Shown here: in pieces, positions 34,701 to 46,730 of the stretch
Layout of the letters: each line of letters opens with the position of its first letter
Position numbering within the stretch: position 1 is the stretch's first letter
Assembly: GCA_033439685.1 (NCBI GenBank)
Contig: JAUEDM010000006.1
Span: forward strand, 992,001-1,056,000
Source of the DNA: Apodospora peruviana
Taxonomy: Eukaryota > Ascomycota > Sordariomycetes > Sordariales > Lasiosphaeriaceae
Direction: 5' to 3'
DNA length: 64,000 nt
Notes under the pieces: model-generated
The model's input: only the letters and a program-made list of their open reading frames with translations
Told to the model about the DNA's origin: nothing
Databases searched by the model: none
Made by a program: the position numbers and the translations under genes

Positions 34701-35786
34701 GGTCAATGATCCGCTGATAGTTGGCGACCTGATGGTTGTGGGTGACCTTCTTATTCTCGTCACGCTCGCGAATCTCACGCTCGCGAGCCTTCAGCTTGTG
34801 AACGAGGTCGTTGATTTTTGACTCGCCCACCTCTAAAGACTCGTTGAAGTGGGCGGCCTGCTTGTCGACCAAGTCCTTGAGGTGCTCAAGCTCAAGACGC
34901 ATCCTGGCGGCATCGGCTTTCTCATTGGCAATTTCTTTTGCCATCGACTCGCCAGATCGGATGCTTTCCATTTCCCGGGTAACAACCTCTACCAGGTCAG
35001 CATCCAGTTTCTCTCGAAAGGCCTGCGGGGCGGATGTGTATAGGCCGTAGATGCGGCCATGGGAGATGGCAGCATTGTTGTGGATCGTCTGAAAGAAATT
35101 TAGTATATATAAATACGGCATGGTGAATGAACACTTACCACCAGCTCTGGGTGCATAGTCTCGGCTTTCTTACTTGTGTCGCCGAGATACTTCATGTGTT
35201 TGTTCAGGACCGCCTGTAGAGGAGATGTGTCTGGGCTTTTTTCACCTTCATGACCTGGCGCCTTCGTATCATGACAATAGGGAGGCGAATCTGGATCCTG
35301 CAGAGCAAGCTGCCTTTCAGATGACTGACTAGAGGAGAACGATCGCGTGCTTTGGTGCTGTGGAGTGACATTGCGAGATGTCGATGTCGACTGTATGCGC
35401 TTGTTTTGAGGAGTGACGTACTCCCGGGCTTCATGAGATGATTGGGGGTATCCCGACTCGCGTCGGGTGCTGGAAGCGCCGGCGGTTGAATGGTGGGACG
35501 ACTTGTTGCCACCAGTTCCCTGACTACTCTCCTCTGAAATACGAGCGAGCAAGTCAAATTTGGGAGGTGGTGTTGCCATTGCGTGTTGTGGCATACCTGA
35601 AGCGGAACGTCCACCGCGGACTCCACGAACCACACCTGGAAGGACAGACTGGCCTCGTTCGACAGAGCTGTCGTTGGCACTTGGCGAAAACAAATTGGCA
35701 CCGCCGCGGCTGCTCCCTCCACTGGTGCTAGTCGTCCATCCTGGGTCATGGCCCGGCGATGTGTCGCCCTTCTTTCGGGCGGACAT
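31739..35786 (-). CDS. Coiled-coil protein with Ser/Gln-rich regions, unrecognised family
   Basis: Exons 35786-35139, 35088-34660, 34604-33446 and 32268-31739, giving 921 residues with all phases consistent. Residues 1-190 are basic Ser/Gly/Arg-rich and disordered. About 215-360 is a long coiled coil (EMESIRSGESMAKEIANEKA, then LKDLVDKQAAHF and IIDQQSRTIQQQE). Residues about 395-600 are Gln/Ser/Arg/Gly-rich, with a repeated HERQPSG-type segment. About 610-740 is a well-conserved-looking helical domain (LIEYWDQEFKKFRSTANTFA, HPEVWGHLLETLCP). The C-terminal 175 residues follow a 1177-nt intron and include WPEQQRSG and VTPLVTMRDDSGLGIKTYQVTR. I do not recognise the family. Layout suggests a cytoskeletal or polarity scaffold, which is only a guess. 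No membrane segment. Confidence 0.8.
32590..33310. repeat. Degenerate minisatellite inside a 1177-nt intron
   Basis: Most of the third intron (32269-33445) of the coiled-coil gene is made of decayed repeats. Anchors of the type GGGCCAAGCACGAGCAGACGC plus CCAGTGACG occur near 32594, 32760, 32837, 32904, 33000 and 33137, with CCAGTGACGACAGG near 33225. Between them GGGATGGAAA or GGGACGAGAA recur. Spacing is about 65-170 bp, so units have lost register. The intron borders are good: donor GTAAGT and a GCTAAC branch 21 nt before the AG. Confidence 0.6.
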
Positions 35787-36369
35787 TGTGATAGGTGATA
35801 AGACGCCAGGAATATCTGCAAGGTAATAATAACGATGGTTAACAACAGGACAGAGAGAACCAGAGCAACGCGATAAATCAAAAGACGATATGATGATTTT
35901 CAGGGGTGGGTTGTGTGGTAGTGAAGCAGGCGTGGGGGTGGGTGAGAATAGGGGGTGGTGACAAAAAAGATTTTTGTGGGCATCAAAAATCTGGGATCTT
36001 TGTGTTCAGTGTGCGCTCTCAGGGCTGGCTGCAGAAAGGCCACAACCCGAACGCTGAGAATAAACAGGTAGAGAGGAATGCAGGTCATGGGAAAACAGTG
36101 GCAGGTTAGAATACAACAAGGAAGACGCGCGACCAGGACGCGCGCCCCAGGGGGGAGTATGGAGGACCTAGCTAAGGCCTCGCAACCCCCAACAACTCGA
36201 CTGATGCTGAGTGACCCTGGCCAAAGACAGGAAGACCGACAGATGGAGGAACGGGGCCAGAGACGTAAGAAATATGGAAATATTTACCTGGGATCCTTTG
36301 AGCGAGAAGAAAGAGAGTTGGTCAATGACCAAACGTTCTCTGCAGAGTCCTGAAGACGCTGTATCGGGT

Positions 36370-36775
36370 ACCGAATGGTAATAAGAGGTAAGGGATGTGT
36401 GAGAAGGTATATGATAAGTAGAGAAAGTGTACCACGGCGACTGTATGTCGGTCGGTCGAGAATGGTTGGTAGCGGTTGTGTGTGGCGGTTTGACTGCCCC
36501 TCAATGGGTGTACAGTAAAGAGAAGCGGTGGAAGATGTGTGAGGAATGTAGGTATGAGAATAAGGAGGAGAGAGGGTTATGACGAGAATGGTTAATGGTG
36601 AGGTGTCGTGGTTGGACTGCACCTGGTTGGGTGTACAGTGGTAATGAGAGGTCGGAGATCGATGAAGGCAAATATGGGAAGAAGTAGAAAGAGGGGGTAA
36701 AGGTGACCTCGTGTGGGTCAAGAAAGGTTGGTTAATGGTTCTGCCTCGTGTTGACTGCACCTCAGCGAGTGGTGA
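36370..36775. repeat. Tandem repeat, about 3 decayed copies of 125-140 bp
   Basis: Three successive copies share GAGAATGGTTNNT (36458, 36584, 36722 with changes), then GACTGCACCT (36492, 36615, 36753), GGGTGTACAGT and GGTAATGAGAGG. Between copies are GAAGTAGAAAGAG-like purine stretches. A partial earlier copy starts near 36373. The array lies 600-1000 bp upstream of the coiled-coil gene's start. Confidence 0.6.
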
Positions 36776-37184
36776 TGCTCGCGCTTGGCGGATAGAGGTG
36801 GCAGAGCCTAAGGTCGGTCGAAACACGAGGAGAGTAGATGTTTGCTGCTGGCCGCCGCGAGAAGATGGTTATAATCAAATGGTTTGAAGTGTAAACAAAG
36901 ATGCGGGAGCTTCTTGACAGAAAGTGGTTGTGGACGCCGCTCCGAAAGAGATCGACGATATGAATATTCTTTTTGTGCGTTTTTGTTGGGAGAAGAAACC
37001 GCTTTGTCGTTGGCGGAGGAGGAAGGAGAGAGTTGGAAGGAGCAGCACGTGGATTTGACTGCAGAAGATTTGTTGAGCTCTGCGCCACCAGTCAACTTGA
37101 AAGCTCCAGCCACGGCCCGTAGCTAGCAGCCTGGCCCACAGCAACCCAAAGACAGTGTGGCTTCAAGCCTGTTGGACGAGAGGG

Positions 37185-38975
37185 CAAGTGCCAAGCAGGT
37201 GAAGGTCTGCGTGGCCGTGTTCTTCCCAGGTGGCAGCGGCCGAAGCCCCTGAGAGCTGGCCACTCCACGTGGCGTGGGGGGCGTCCATGCTTCTCCTTTC
37301 TTCCACCCCAAGCCTCCTTCTGTGGTGAGGGACGGTTGGGCGTCATTCTATCCCAGGTAGAAGTTGATCGAGATGACATAGACCTAGGTAAAGAAGTAAG
37401 TAATGTCCAGCAACAACCCAGAGTGACATAGACCCCGTGATGGCCGAGGAGCCATTGTCCGTGATCCGCCAGCTTGTCTGCAGCCGAACCACCAATTTAG
37501 AAAGACTACAACCAAGAGACCACTCATGATCGCCTAGCTGACCCTTGTCCCATTGACATGGTTCATGGATAGCTTTGCAGCTGTCAGACGAAAGGAGACA
37601 GCACCAGGCTCCGCGAAGCCATTCGTCCAACTGGCAGCACTGAAGGCCCACTTCCACGGACACACTTGCGCCATGGAGGACCGATACAACACCTCCCTGA
37701 AGCCCCAACGGTTTCGTTGCCAAGTAGAGGAATGGCCTCGCAGGCATGGTATAGACCGACACCAGAAGATGCTGACGCAGACAGACACCAAGTACGTGAA
37801 CACTTGCCCTCCATCCATTGCTCCAACTTTGCCATCGACCAGTCTGACGCCAACAAGGTCGCGACCGTGTCGACAGTGAGAGAGGGGCACTTGCCACCCT
37901 GGCATCTGTCAAGAAGTGAATTGACCTGGCATCAAGTGGTATTGAAGTGGAAGAGGGGCGACAGAGGATAGGTTGTTCTTTGTAGAAGAGCAAGTGCAAT
38001 TGTTCCGATATGCCATCTATCAGACATGGAACTGACCGCGGATCGAGCAGACAGCAACCACCGCCACGAGGCACTTGACATACTATCAAGCGCGATGACT
38101 CGACCTCACAACGATCGATATCGGAAGTACCCACGAGCATACGGTAGAGAGGGCGGGCTGCGCCGGTGTGGAAAGCATGAGACGAGCGAGTTGCCATCGA
38201 AATCGGTACAACCAGCCATCAACCATGAGGTCATTGGAGAGCACAGCAACAGATCAAGCCGGCATGGCTCCTCTCGAGTAAAGAACGACGACATCCACTT
38301 GAATGGCCTCCTTGTGAAACAGCCCACCCAGCCTGGAGCAAGCGACGATGCCTGATGAGGCCGAGATTGGGGAATGGCAACAGAGAGGTTGACCGCCGAC
38401 AAGATAAAAGATAGGCGCCTCCTGCAGCATTGGACGACAACGACAATGCAAAGCGTGGACTCCATTCACTTGGAGCAGAAACCCGTCGACCCGGTCAACA
38501 GGGTGTGTTTGTTTACTTCAGGAGAATCTCAAAGAAAGCCAGCAAAATGTCTGCACGGGCGAACGAACAAGCAGAGAGAATGGGAAGAGATGGGGACGTG
38601 TCTGCTAGCAAACAGACATCGGAGGCACTTGCCAACCAACTCGTTGAGTACTAATGAAATGATACCATAAAAGAACAGATATGCTGACAAGAGAGTTTGT
38701 CAACCGCAGGTATATCCTCGGGTTGATCACCGAGTAACGAAGACACCGAACACAAAAAAAACGAAATGAAAACCTGCCATACTATCCAAAGATACAATAC
38801 GCCAGCCACGAACGACTTGGCCCTCCCAATCCGATCCATGAAGAGTCTTTCTCCTTTAGGAGGTCATCGACTAAGCACGCGCAGCTAAAAGAAAGAAGAA
38901 AAAGAAGCGAAAGAAGTTGCTGGAGCAGCCGAGCCTCAAGTGAGCGATCATTGGCCAGCAGCAGCAAGCCACTTG
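37185..38975. repeat. Block enriched in CACTTG words
   Basis: CACTTG occurs on plus at 37663, 37801, 37888, 38072, 38296, 38467, 38626 and 38970, and its complement CAAGTG at 37185, 37933, 37991 and 38938. By chance about one would be expected in 1.8 kb. Flanks often extend the match (GGCACTTGCCA, CCACTTGA). This could be a decayed tandem repeat or an E-box-like cluster. No unit length is clear. Confidence 0.35.
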
Positions 38976-41474
38976 ACCCACTTCTGATCATACCATAAAA
39001 CCCCTTTTCTGCGTCATTCTGCTCCGACTTGGAAGAATAAACGATAGGGAAGACAATCCGAAAGGACGTAAGAAAGAGAAGGAAATAATAGTAAACGAAA
39101 AAGAGAAACGTGACTAAGAAATAAGCAGAAAGAGTTCTCAAGAAAACAACAACGCTGAGCTGCAGCTGCAGCTGGGAGGAATGTGGGAAAAGACAAAAGG
39201 AGTCAATTAGACTTTGAAGCCCCGAAACAAAGTTTTGGAGGAGATAGCCGATGTTGTCGAGGAAAAAGAGATGCCGTTGCTCTCTGGCTGGCCAGGAAGC
39301 TTTCGCTTTAGTTGCTTGCCGACATCTCATGACGGCATTTTCGGCATTGCACAAAGCAAGACCGTTCGATCTGGCAGTCTATCATGTGATCCATGGATCG
39401 CACCAGCCTCCCGAGATTCGATCTCCTTCCCACCTTGCTGAGTAGTCGTTGTACCGGCAGAAGTTGCGGCTCTGGGCTCTGTCAGTTACCGCTAACAAGG
39501 AGAAGAGGAGTTGGATCCATGGCAGAACATACCTGTAATAAGCCAGCCTGAAGCCAATCTCGGCGGGAACCACTGCAGCAAGCCACCCAATCAAGCAACT
39601 GTTATACCCGGAGGATGGAACTTGGGGGTGAAAACACATCTGCTAATCTCGAACTTGTTTGTCAAAAGCGAGTACCCGGTATCGATATCTGTTTTAACAG
39701 GGCAGCCGTCGCACCGACCGGTCCTTTCTTAACTTTATAGTCCGAGTAGCCGAGATAATGATGTCTTCCTTTTTGAAATGACAGTCGAGGAATTTAAAAC
39801 AGCTCACAAGCAAGCAAGCCAGCAGCCCCGGACTCTAGAGATTGGCAGTCCGAGGTAGCATTTGACCTCGTTGATATTCAAAAGACAGATCCTTGAACTT
39901 GGTCGCAGCAACACTCTTATACTCCGGAGGGGGTGGCTGACGGCAATCCAGGAAGGAACGAAGCAGTTTTGGGGTCATGGCCGCCGTTCGCATGGTTGTC
40001 GTCGATATTTTAAATTCTTTATAAAATAGGCAGGCAGTCGAGGAACCAGTACTGTACTTCTAGACTTGCCTTCCGATTATAGTCGCCGATATCTTCTTGG
40101 AAAAGGGGCAGCCGTAAAGCCCATATTGTACTTCATAAACTTGCCTTCTTGAATGGCTGTGTCGCTGATTGATGGATGTCGATATCTCAATTATGCGAAA
40201 ATACGCCTCTTGTCGACGATAATGGGCGTGATGGCTGCATGGATATCCAGCAGGTCAACCGTCAAGACTAAATTGCCTGCTGGAGATCTTTCTTCCCCTC
40301 TCTCTTGGATTGGTTGCGCTCTGTTCTTTGCTTCCCTCTTGCCCACCTTGGAATCTGTTCGTCTACGGATAAGACGCAGACTCCTTGGCATTATTCTCTG
40401 CTCAACCCTCATATGGATAAGTAAATAGGCACCTTTTGGTTATTTAGGCACCTAGATAAATGAACCGACCCCCTTAAACCCTCTAGCATAATATCTGCTA
40501 AACCCCCAGATGGACCAGTATTTACTGTGTACCAGACAGGTAAATGGATTACCCCCAGAGCCCTCGACATGTTCACGGCATCATACAACATCACCATGAT
40601 CACGAAGATCACGACAAAGCAAATCATATGTACAATGATCTGACATGAATTCCGCTGACTACGGAGGAAAACCCCAGGCCTGAGAAGAGTTATGTCCTTA
40701 AATCTGCCTTGTACCGTGGGATTCGAATATGTGTTCCTCAGGCCCGAGGCGCTATAGAGTTCTGTTTCTTGCCATGTACCTTGGTTTTCGAAACTTTGCG
40801 TTCCGCCTCACTCCGAGGCGTTGTCACGTTGATCGAAGTTCCTAAAATCTGAAAGCCAACTCCCACAGTGTGCAAGAAAGGTTATGGTGTTTTGCGCTTT
40901 ACCCTCGCGCCACCGGAAAACCAAAGCCCCCGGATGCTCTCAGATTGCGAAAACAAAAATGAAATATGAAAATGTGAAAAAGACAATTCGAAGCATGCGC
41001 TGCACCTGCGCCGACGAACGGACTGGGGTATGTGAAGAGAAAGAAAACGAAATGCGGACAGATGGGACAGAAAACGCGCTTGCGCTACATCTGCCAGAGC
41101 AAGAGATTCTCGATGAGAACACGTTTCTGCCTAAGCACAGATGAATCAGCAGCGGTACCATCGCCGAATTAGAGAGAGCTCTTGGACCGATATGCGTCGA
41201 GGCGTGAAGTCGAGTCGATGAGTCGTCGGTCGGCGGTGGTAAGTCTGAAAGGCAGTATCAGTTGTAATCCGACAGGGTCAACCAGACCTGGATGTGGTGA
41301 AATTGTGTTGATCGTGAACCCAAAGCTGAAAATCATCAAGTCTGTCGGTCGTTGTCTGGCAACATCGGCAAGATGCTGTGAGATTGTCAGCAAAGATATG
41401 GCCGTAGGGGGACTGGGGATGACGGACGATCTGTAGGGTTCCTACAGCCTGGGACGGAGGCGGTCATTAGTCTT

Positions 41475-43307
41475 TTAAATCGCCTTTGCGCGAGAGAACA
41501 AACTGCTGTAGACCGCGTCCACAACGGGCATTGCATCGATGATTTTTCCACCGAAAAAGCGACCGTTGAGACCCTTGATGGCGTTTTCGCCACCCTGAAC
41601 CTTGTCGAATTTGAGGTAAACATCGCCGCTGGAGTGCGGATCCACCGCGATGTGGACGACATGGCCGTACTTTTCCTCGGCCTCCTCACGGATTTCCTCC
41701 TCCAATTCAGCGATCCATTCTTCACCCGAGACACTATAAACCCATTAGCACTTCTCTGAAGGAGGAATGGGGGGACAACGCGAGTTTACCTATCGGGGTC
41801 GAACATGTTATGAAGGACCACGCAGCGACTGGCTTGGTTGACGTTGACAGGAAGGGGTTTGGGGGCCTCGGTCTTGGGCCGCAGTATCTGTCGCTCGATA
41901 CCCACTGGCTCGTCAGTTCGCGCCAGCTTGCGCATAAGCGAGTCACGTGAGTAATTGTTGAAGTTGACACCGGCGACGTCGGTGTCATCCAGGGCACTTG
42001 CGCCTGCGCCCCTCTCGTTGTCTCTTCCTCCGGCTCTATCGAAGTTGGACGTCGGAGGGCCGCGTCCGCCGGCACCAGAGAAGGAAGATCCCTGGTGGCC
42101 GTTGGCGTTCAGACCTTGAAATGCCTTCTGCATCATATTGGCAGTGGACTCCGGGGTAAACTTATCGTTGCCTAGTCCAACACGGATTGGACGACCTGCA
42201 AGTTCGAAGCCGTTCATTTTCTCCAGTGCCTCCTTGGCTTCTCCGGCATCAAGAAATCTTCAGGTCGTTAGCAAGTAGTTTAATTAGAGGGTCAGGAGAA
42301 GGGAAGACATACTGCACGAATCCATAGCCTCTGCTACGTCCGGTGTCATCCTTTTGGAGCTGCACGAACTCCAGTTCGCCAAAGGGCTCGAAGACCGCCT
42401 TGAGGTCTTGCTCAGTGATACTGAAGTGAATGTTGCCGACGTAGAGGCGGTGGAAAGGAATCGAATTCGGGTGGTTACCGGTCGACTCAGGGTTACGGAC
42501 TTGGCGGTTCTTTTCAGCCTCGGTCAGTTGAACGATCACAGGGATGCCACGAAGCTGGTGACCTGTAAGTTGGAGGGCTGCAGGAACGGACTCTTCGTTC
42601 TCGAACTCGACATATCCGACGCTAGAACGCACGTTAGCTGAGAATACAGGTTAGAAGGTAGGAGTGCAAGGAACCACGTACCCCTTCGATCGGTTTGAGA
42701 CACGATCTTTGACGATCTGAGCGGCGGCAACTGGACCAGCTTTTGAGAAAAATTCCGTCAGCTCGCGAGTGCGCAGACGTGCGGCAAGCTGCTGGACAAA
42801 GACAGTGCGACGGTCCTTATCATCTTCAGTGACCTTTGTGGGCGTTGCCTCGCGTGGGGCACTACCCCGACGCGTGTTGCGGTCATCGTCACGACGACGG
42901 TAGCCACGGTCACGGTCGCGGCCACCACGATCGCGATCCTCTCCACGAGGGCGATAGTAACGGTGAGGGGAGCGAGAACGCGAGCGCGAACGGCCGCCGC
43001 GATGGCCTCCACGGTCTCCACGATAGTAGTCACCATCTCCGCGACGGCGTCCATGACGACCGGAGTCACGGCTGCGGCTACGACGTCTGCTCCTGTGGCT
43101 ACCCGTCTCGCTACGAGGAGTGCCGTGCTCGCTGGAGCTGTTACGACGATAACGGCGGTCACGGCTACGATCGCGGCTGCGGTCGCGGCTATGGTCGCGT
43201 CCGTTGCGTGCACTTCGAGGGCTATCTTCGTGCTTCACCTTGTTGGTTTGATCCTGCTTAATCGACGCAGTCGAGTCGAGAAGTGCCTCGACGTCCAATC
43301 CCGACAT
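41475..43307 (-). CDS. RBM39/Rsd1-type SR-like splicing factor with three RRMs
   Basis: Exons 43307-42682, 42621-42313, 42257-41790 and 41733-41475, 553 residues. Residues about 40-150 are an RS domain with [11 protein letters not shown] and [12 protein letters not shown] runs. RRM1 starts at about 168 ([18 protein letters not shown]), RRM2 at about 264 ([17 protein letters not shown] with SRGYGFVQF as RNP1), and the C-terminal RRM3/UHM at about 455-553 ([12 protein letters not shown]). This order and the linker ([11 protein letters not shown], then alanine/glycine/asparagine stretches) is that of human RBM39/CAPER and fission yeast Rsd1. These are nuclear U2AF65-related factors in 3' splice-site choice. 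Introns fall inside the RRMs. Role in this organism is by homology. Confidence 0.93.
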
Positions 43308-44232
43308 TTTGCCGGTGTTCGCGAGTTTGCTACTCGGAGAGCTGTTTGGTGGATTGTGTCGAAGGGTTGGTTGGTCTAGAGTGCAGGTGAGAAGAGTGTC
43401 TGGTGCGAGCGGAAGGGGGAATGGAAGTTTGTCGGGTTTTACGATAATCGTCGTGGGTACCGTGAGGTTTAATGAAGTGAATGTGCGGTGCGCAGAGTGC
43501 AGTGCGATAAAGATTTACTCGATTCCACGATGATCGGTGAGGGTGTTTGTAACGACGCCTTCACGGAAGATGTAGAATGCAAAGGAGTGGTTGTGAAATC
43601 GAAGGAAGGCGCCGGCCAGAAATGTGGTAGGGAGCCACCTTGAGGGGCAATGAGTCACGTGAGACCTGATTTTTGCTGCTGCATTTTTCTTCCCTATTGG
43701 TCTGTGCTTCTTTCCGAACAGCGACGCCATTGGCCCAACAGGACCGCTGCGAGCAGTCCTTCAGATTTAGTTCCCGAATGGGAAGGAACGGTGAAGACGA
43801 GATGGAAGAATAAGGTAGGTATTGATATTATTTTCACTGAACGCGCTCCTGATCAAGTGTTATTCGTGATCTGATTATCTTTTAAGAATATTATAGTGTG
43901 TAATGCACGTCATTAGTCACCTCGGTTGAGAGGAGTTAGGTAGGTATATGATTCAACAACTCCAGCCTCCATGCCGTTCCCTCCCAGAACCAGACGTCAT
44001 TTCACCCCGTGAAGCAAAATCCTCTTCTTCGTCTCGGCAGTCCAGGCTGCAGCCCACAGGTAGGTTAGCTGCAGAAGCTATCCAGTACCGGAGCACGTTG
44101 GTAGATCCCCAAGGTAGTACGTACAGTAGGAACGAAATGCAAGGTGCCGGAGCACGTATCGACATGCACCAGATTTAATTACAAAAAGATATATAACCGC
44201 ACCAACCGTTACCACCAGAACCAGAGTGAAGC
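43308..44232. other. Intergenic region
   Basis: 0.9 kb holding the promoter of the splicing factor and the 3' flank of the hydroxylase gene. No gene, repeat or clear motif. Confidence 0.55.
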
Positions 44233-45413
44233 TTATTTGGTCTTCTTCACCGACACGAGCTCGGTGCCAAACACCCTGTCCCAGAAGCGGCTGGTGACGC
44301 CAAAGCCGTTCTCGTAGTCAAGGAAGTGGTGCTCGAGATGGTACTTCTTCAGCTCCTTGTACCACAGAGGGAGGTTCTGGTGGTGGAGGAAGTAGTGCGT
44401 CAAGTCGTAGAGGACGTAGCCAAAGATGCCGCCGCAGAACACGGAGGTGCCGACGTACCAGTTCCAGAAGATCGTATGGGCCAGCTTCCAGAACGGAGTG
44501 GCCAGGACGATGAACAGCGTCGGAGGCATGACGAGCCGATACCTGTCCATGGGTAGGTAGTGGTGGATTCCGTGCAGAGTGAAATGCAGCGTGATGCCGA
44601 CACGATTGTTAGGGAGGTAACTAAAGGAAACCACTGTCAGTAACAAGCGACTCAAATGCGCGCACATCAGGGGAGTATGTCAGCTTACTAGTCAAGGTGG
44701 AATAGGAAACGATGCAGGATATATTCGAAGAAAGACCAGAACCCAAGACCCAGTACAAAGCACACAGCCTGTGTAATGATGCTGTTGAACCCCGGGCTGG
44801 CAAGATACACGCCATACGAGATCGGAGGTAACCAGACGACCGGAATCATCCACCAAGGCGTCTTGGAGAGAGGCTCGAGAAAATTTCCAAACAGCGGCGC
44901 AGACGCTCCGCCCTTGTAGTGACGAGGCCGATGGACCTGGTCGAGGTAGAACTCTTTTGAAAACCCTGAGAACCAAATCTGCGGGAACAGCGGCCGACTT
45001 AGATCGAGGAACTTGTGCGTCTTGTAATCGGTATCGAGGTCGGTGTCCTTGCTAAGGTCCTCCTCGCACGACATTCCCGTCCTCGGATGGACCGGGTTTC
45101 CGTTCGCATCGACTGTTTGACTATCCGCACCGCCCACCTTTGCTGCTCCGTTCGCCGAAGCAAGGAAGCCGACCAGCGAGTCGTCAAGCACCTCGTAGGC
45201 CGCCTCGGAGTGCGTATGCGATCCCTCGTCCTTCAGGATATCAGCAACATCTTTGCCGGCGTATTCGAGCACGAGGTCGGCTCCGCCGGGATGGGCGTCG
45301 AGGAAGTCGGTCACATCGTAGACATTCCTCCCCAGTGTGATGAAGCAGGACTTGCTCGACTTGTGCGACTCGACCTCGGCGAGGGTGAAGGTGGGTAGGG
45401 TCCGGCCGGGCAT
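44233..45413 (-). CDS. scs7: Sphingolipid fatty-acid 2-hydroxylase (Scs7 type)
   Basis: ER-membrane enzyme that 2-hydroxylates the very-long-chain fatty acid of ceramides. Exons 45413-44689 and 44620-44233, 370 residues. An N-terminal cytochrome b5 domain (about 8-90) has the haem motif HPGG (41-44) and second haem His near SHTHSEAAYE. The C-terminal hydroxylase domain has the di-iron histidine boxes EYILHRFLFHLD, HFTLHGIHHYLPMD, HYFLHH and YHLEHH, with four membrane segments. The intron interrupts the first histidine box region (HLD-YYLPNN). The start is the ATG at 45413 (MPGRTLPTFT), because upstream codons in frame contain no further ATG before the 5' leader. Length matches yeast Scs7 (384). 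Not linked in function to neighbours. Confidence 0.95.
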
Positions 45414-46730
45414 TGTCGTGGCTTTTGTTTCCCTTTTCGCGGCTTGGGGCGGGACACTCGGGATGGCGACTCGACCAAGGACACACGGCAATGTCTCGGT
45501 CAAGAAAGACGGGGGATGCGAAAGGAGTGACAAACTAAAGGAGAGGAGGCCGGTCGAAAAGATGGATACACAGAGAAAAAAAAAGGATCGTCAAGAGACA
45601 AAGCTGGTTCGCAGGATTATAAACAGCGATTCTCCTGTCGAATTTCAGGGGTTCAGATGGGGCAGACGCGCAAACATGCAATTTTCGCGTAAAAACGGTC
45701 AGGAGAGAGTGGCGTTAGTAATTGGCACATTTCGACCACTTTTCTTGGCAAACCGACTGATCTTTTTGCGACAGGGTCCGATTGCTTGCCGACCTAGCCA
45801 TACAGAACCCTGGGAGATGGGTTCCATGTCCTTGGTTGCCCTGGTTGCTTCCATTTCGACTGCCAGGCAATTCCATGTTCAATCCGCTATTAGACATGGT
45901 AATTTTTTCTTATGCATGCATGATAAATGCAGCATACGGATTAAATTATAAATGACATTGGTTGTTTGATCCAAAACAAAACATTCTTCAGATAATCCCA
46001 ACATTGAAATGGTTCACCTGAACTCGAGATGACTTGCGCCAGCTTGGGCTTCGACGCAGTCTTGGCAGGGCTAGTCTTGGCCGCCAGTCTCCAGTCTTTT
46101 GATCTGGCGGGGCTTGCTTGCACATGTTCAGTGCCGGGGCGCTCCATGCCGGCTTGCCGGGTGCCCCCAGTCCCCGAGACAGGGCATCAACAAGGATGAG
46201 GAGAGCCAGAAGCAAACATCATGGATAGCCTTCTCGGGCAGCAAAGGCGATATCTGCATTTATGGTAGAAGATGATAGGTAGACCATAGCATAGTTAGTC
46301 TAAGCGCCAAATTTGGAAACAGTTTTCATCTGACCAGACCATCGCAAGGCTACTTCCCATTGGTGCCACTTTGTGCTGACAGCCACTGCTCGCGGGACGT
46401 GAGCTGGATGGAGCTCAAAGCTGTCCGCCGCCAGTCATTATCTGACGTCAAAACCCCAGTGGGGTGCTTCTCCTGCTCACGCCTTGGCGCTTCTTTGACC
46501 AAGCTTCACCCAACTAAGAGGCCGCCAGAGGTCCCGCATCCTCGAGATAACCTACGCAGATTTTTTGACCTAGGATCCTTAAAGGACAGCCCGATCCTAA
46601 AAGCAACCATCTTGAAACTTTCTTCCCTTGCATCAGCGCAAGAACAATATCTCCTGAGCTTTGCGCTTGCGCCCAGCCAAATTTCGACTGACCCCTCCTC
46701 GAATCGCTTTTTCTCCTTCCGCGCGCAAAC
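45414..46730. other. Divergent promoter region of hydroxylase and het-c genes
   Basis: 1.3 kb without a supportable gene. It must hold both promoters. GCATGCATGC near 45915 and GCCGGCTTGCCGG near 46150 are the only palindromes noted. Confidence 0.55.

Larger units (their letters stand above)
35787..41474. other. Gene desert of 5.7 kb
   Basis: No frame on either strand has a recognisable domain or a spliced structure I can defend. The 284-codon minus frame at 37343-38197 has no family resemblance and competes with equally long frames on plus. The stretch holds the tandem repeat at 36370-36775 and the CACTTG-rich block at 37185-38975. A diverged 45-bp direct repeat lies at 40709-40825 (TGTACC...TTCGAA...CCGAGGCG). 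35787-36300 and 36780-37130 probably include the promoter and leader of the coiled-coil gene. Confidence 0.55.

Noticed and set aside
37343..38197. 284-codon minus frame in the gene desert
   Set aside because: Competes with plus frames of similar quality, has no domain and lies in the CACTTG-rich block.
40700..40760. tRNA-like GGGATTCGAATATG on the minus strand
   Set aside because: No pairing T-stem, no A-box at the right distance; it is part of a diverged 45-bp direct repeat.
45414..45533. 40-residue N-terminal extension of the 2-hydroxylase
   Set aside because: It begins with a TTG codon and lacks conservation with Scs7; the ATG at 45413 places the b5 domain at the usual distance.
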